From NCBI GenBank assembly GCA_964494205.1, contig CAZBRD010000038.1, positions 1 to 8,655 on the forward strand: a DNA stretch of 8,655 nucleotides. Reading direction: 5' to 3'. Position 1 is the first letter of the stretch; each line of letters begins with the position of its first letter. The translations under genes and the position numbers were made by a program. The notes beneath the pieces are model-generated. The model did no database searches and was not told the origin of the DNA. It saw only the letters and a list, made by a program, of their open reading frames with translations. Of this stretch, positions 8,101-8,655 are shown one piece after another. Origin of the DNA: JBBTCX01 sp964494205. GTDB taxonomy: Bacteria > Planctomycetota > Phycisphaerae > UBA1845.

Positions 8101-8629
8101 TTTCTACCCACAGTTGAGCAGTTGTTTGCAAGCGAATATCGCCAGGTCCTTCAATCTTGCTCGATTGAAGCGAAAGGATGGTGTCCCTAATGATCAAATC
8201 ACCGACATTCTCAACCAAAGTATGTGAGATGGTAGCTCCAAACGGACCTGCAATACCGTTTTGCTGAGTGATCGTTACACTGTTCAATCGAAGGGACGTG
8301 TAATACGTAGACATCCGGGTTGCTTGCGATTCACCAGCAGCTTGCTCCAAGAAACAATCAGCCAGTCCAATACGCGATTCTTCCAACCGTATGCCCCCGC
8401 AACAATCTGCTGTACCACCTCGAACTGTAAACCCTTCCAACGTAAATATTGCGTTCTTGTTCTCTTCGACCGCAATGACCCTACCCAGAAGCTCACAATC
8501 TATGACAGTACTAGCGTTATCGTCCGCTGCCCGCACCACAATATTCCGATTTCCAAATCGCAGTTCCTTGTTTCCCACGCCAACGTAAGTGCCAGCCCTG
8601 ACAGTCCGTTGAAAAACCCTGCTTTTCAC
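5120..8629 (-). CDS. Large secreted beta-helix/propeller protein with two dockerin-like segments (5'-truncated)
   Basis: The open frame gives 1169 residues from a GTG at 8629. Residues 1-9 come from the insertion-sequence end, and genuine sequence begins near VRAGTYVGVGNKEL. Residues about 10-350 look like a right-handed parallel beta-helix (TVIDCE, FTLEGFTVRGG, GGIRLEESRIGLADC, LIIRDTILSL); related proteins begin with a signal peptide and a short lead-in, both missing here. Residues about 500-625 are a beta-sandwich-like region. Residues 632-691 resemble a degenerate dockerin (SEDYLLVLGSYG and DGYVDIGDLLNW). Residues about 715-1075 have blade-like repeats (FHPTDPQIVYVA, VSGDGSRVIVTS, ISENPNNGDLFVAG), suggesting a beta-propeller. 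The C-terminus (1119-1166, LTDFAAYQAC and IDLADFALFLNC) is a second dockerin-like pair. It is probably exported when intact; substrate and function are unknown. The frame stays open to the window edge, so a hybrid product cannot be excluded. Confidence 0.75.
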   Translation of the reverse strand: MKSRVFQRTVRAGTYVGVGNKELRFGNRNIVVRAADDNASTVIDCELLGRVIAVEENKNAIFTLEGFTVRGGTADCCGGIRLEESRIGLADCFLEQAAGESQATRMSTYYTSLRLNSVTITQQNGIAGPFGATISHTLVENVGDLIIRDTILSLQSSKIEGPGDIRLQTTAQLWVEIDYWEAGDWGFAPPSTLACDVNGGGSIWIFPGAILKVRNATIDLSDTVGECTDPLSGDEWGSITVEGGLLVHDATIQNANVLVRSTAIQGFSGIINNDISLVESSPGFGGEFFVSGNAHIKCNRIKSQGDRFLDLDPDPSVDLRPTIEGNHIEVDITQGVSSTQGELLELRTCDIDNSIGNGASGAYQLAESNGYDDTWVLQKLEVKTGAKVSLTNRQGFDFTPLTDREHPECDLPEAMYVKELILRPGATLNTALQRLYYQELVDEGGEIVDIPLLGFSLIEIAMENDTEFVVRIRKRLRDPSDEQPDSENPLEGRIERRDDVQPNNGVMDMRTLNASSVAAKGAFARAGEDEITIEFEYLFGSNADTGLAELIVYLSDDPDASEHLVEVARVYPPREGRSGSIGSDQMATFHGVFPRGDLNFHRGTYVELELRGANAQIWIDKWDPQIECISQCGNLTPEDSVGSEDYLLVLGSYGSSAGSNNVDGDFGCIDSVFGSDGYVDIGDLLNWDALLDNQMLFSHACNIALPSMGPSEPPAIALPRDTLVVAGKTNEPGNSAADALYLISDDGTILAPAQCPSSGRSKGNGRLVQNAMGEVYQIHSSEGIIRLRDGVRVAPSGHQVFGNNVVHVGTDAGRSCNSSQPVFAPITDAAFHPTDPQIVYVAPVLVATWIDEIEGVAQKAAAKLRLLNPNCDSDCQYVVETLYQLVSTPAACGMTPETDRRRIREIEVSGDGSRVIVTSAQEYNDNDWLIVFDESTGLLANDKTFEEIDDLKAILPEDLPHEAPVALTASRSSAESYVYLASGSGQTADAPTRIFRFDVSGTPVFKGVVDIAPPPCENSYAPTEGCSSAITSISENPNNGDLFVAGFSVPRLLDNHEFNVAPFGENRPLFSVATLARIPANVTWSMSPPIQPAATATLINNGNLALPISILRTTSGQCSMMSDLTDFAAYQACLESNLWPNCAAFDLACNNMIDLADFALFLNCFVGPE

Positions 8630-8652
8630 GCGGCGGATCGATTGAACATGGG
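8602..8652. repeat. Inward-facing end of a probable insertion sequence (right copy of the 51-bp inverted repeat)
   Basis: This is the exact reverse complement of positions 1-51, beginning with the tip CAGTCCGTTGAAAAA. The sequence inside it (8601 and below) is unrelated to that inside the left copy, which marks 8602 as the element boundary. Three more bases (AAC) follow to the window edge and cannot be compared with the left side. The bases just inside the two tips do not match, so there is no sign of a target-site duplication joining them. That fits two separate element copies better than one element in a circle. Confidence 0.75.
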
Positions 8653-8655
8653 AAC

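Noticed and set aside
52..8601. A circular element with a single insertion-sequence copy joining both window ends
   Set aside because: The bases just inside the tips (CTAAA after 51, CCTGA before 8602) do not form a target-site duplication, and the genes cut at the two ends are unrelated. Not excluded, but unsupported.
1..8655. CRISPR array, tRNA, rRNA or riboswitch
   Set aside because: I saw no regularly spaced repeats, no cloverleaf-like sequence and no known aptamer pattern in the intergenic spaces.

Overview
The window looks like a contig from a planctomycete-like bacterium (Planctomycetota, perhaps near the Phycisphaerae). The reasons are moderate GC content and large secreted proteins with degenerate dockerin-like segments ending in the 'DLADFALFLNCFVGPE' style. 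A lipoprotein with a six-cysteine 'DGECD...GTDCSDCG' motif and low gene density also fit. The assignment rests on protein style only; there is no rRNA or marker gene.

Layout: (1) Positions 1-51 and 8602-8652 are a perfect 51-bp inverted repeat. Both copies carry the tip CAGTCCGTTGAAAAA facing inward, like the ends of two insertion-sequence copies lying just outside the window. (2) Positions 52-1706, plus strand, are a defence-type pair. The first gene is the C-terminal remnant of a type ISP restriction-modification enzyme, cut off at the repeat tip. It overlaps by ATGA with a gene for a three-part protein: an N-terminal DNA-binding-like domain, a CBS pair, and a C-terminal HEPN-like domain with an RNDVMH (RN-x3-H) motif. 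(3) Positions 1799-4201, minus strand, hold a lipoprotein gene followed by a gene for a secreted 548-residue protein with a DUF11-like domain. (4) Positions 4521-5015, plus strand, encode a zinc-ribbon RDD membrane protein. (5) A strong 13-bp-stem hairpin at 5058-5093 separates it from (6) a very large minus-strand secreted protein gene (5120 to about 8601). That protein has a beta-helix, an internal dockerin-like segment, a propeller-like region and a terminal dockerin-like segment, and its 5' end is cut at the other repeat tip.

The most interesting element is the CBS-HEPN protein, translationally coupled to the restriction-modification gene. A nucleotide-sensing module joined to a likely RNase-type HEPN domain suggests a back-up or abortive-infection effector attached to a type ISP system. 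Here the system appears to have been broken by an insertion sequence, leaving the CBS-HEPN gene as the only intact member. The secreted proteins, lipoprotein and RDD protein look like ordinary envelope genes with no visible link to the defence pair.
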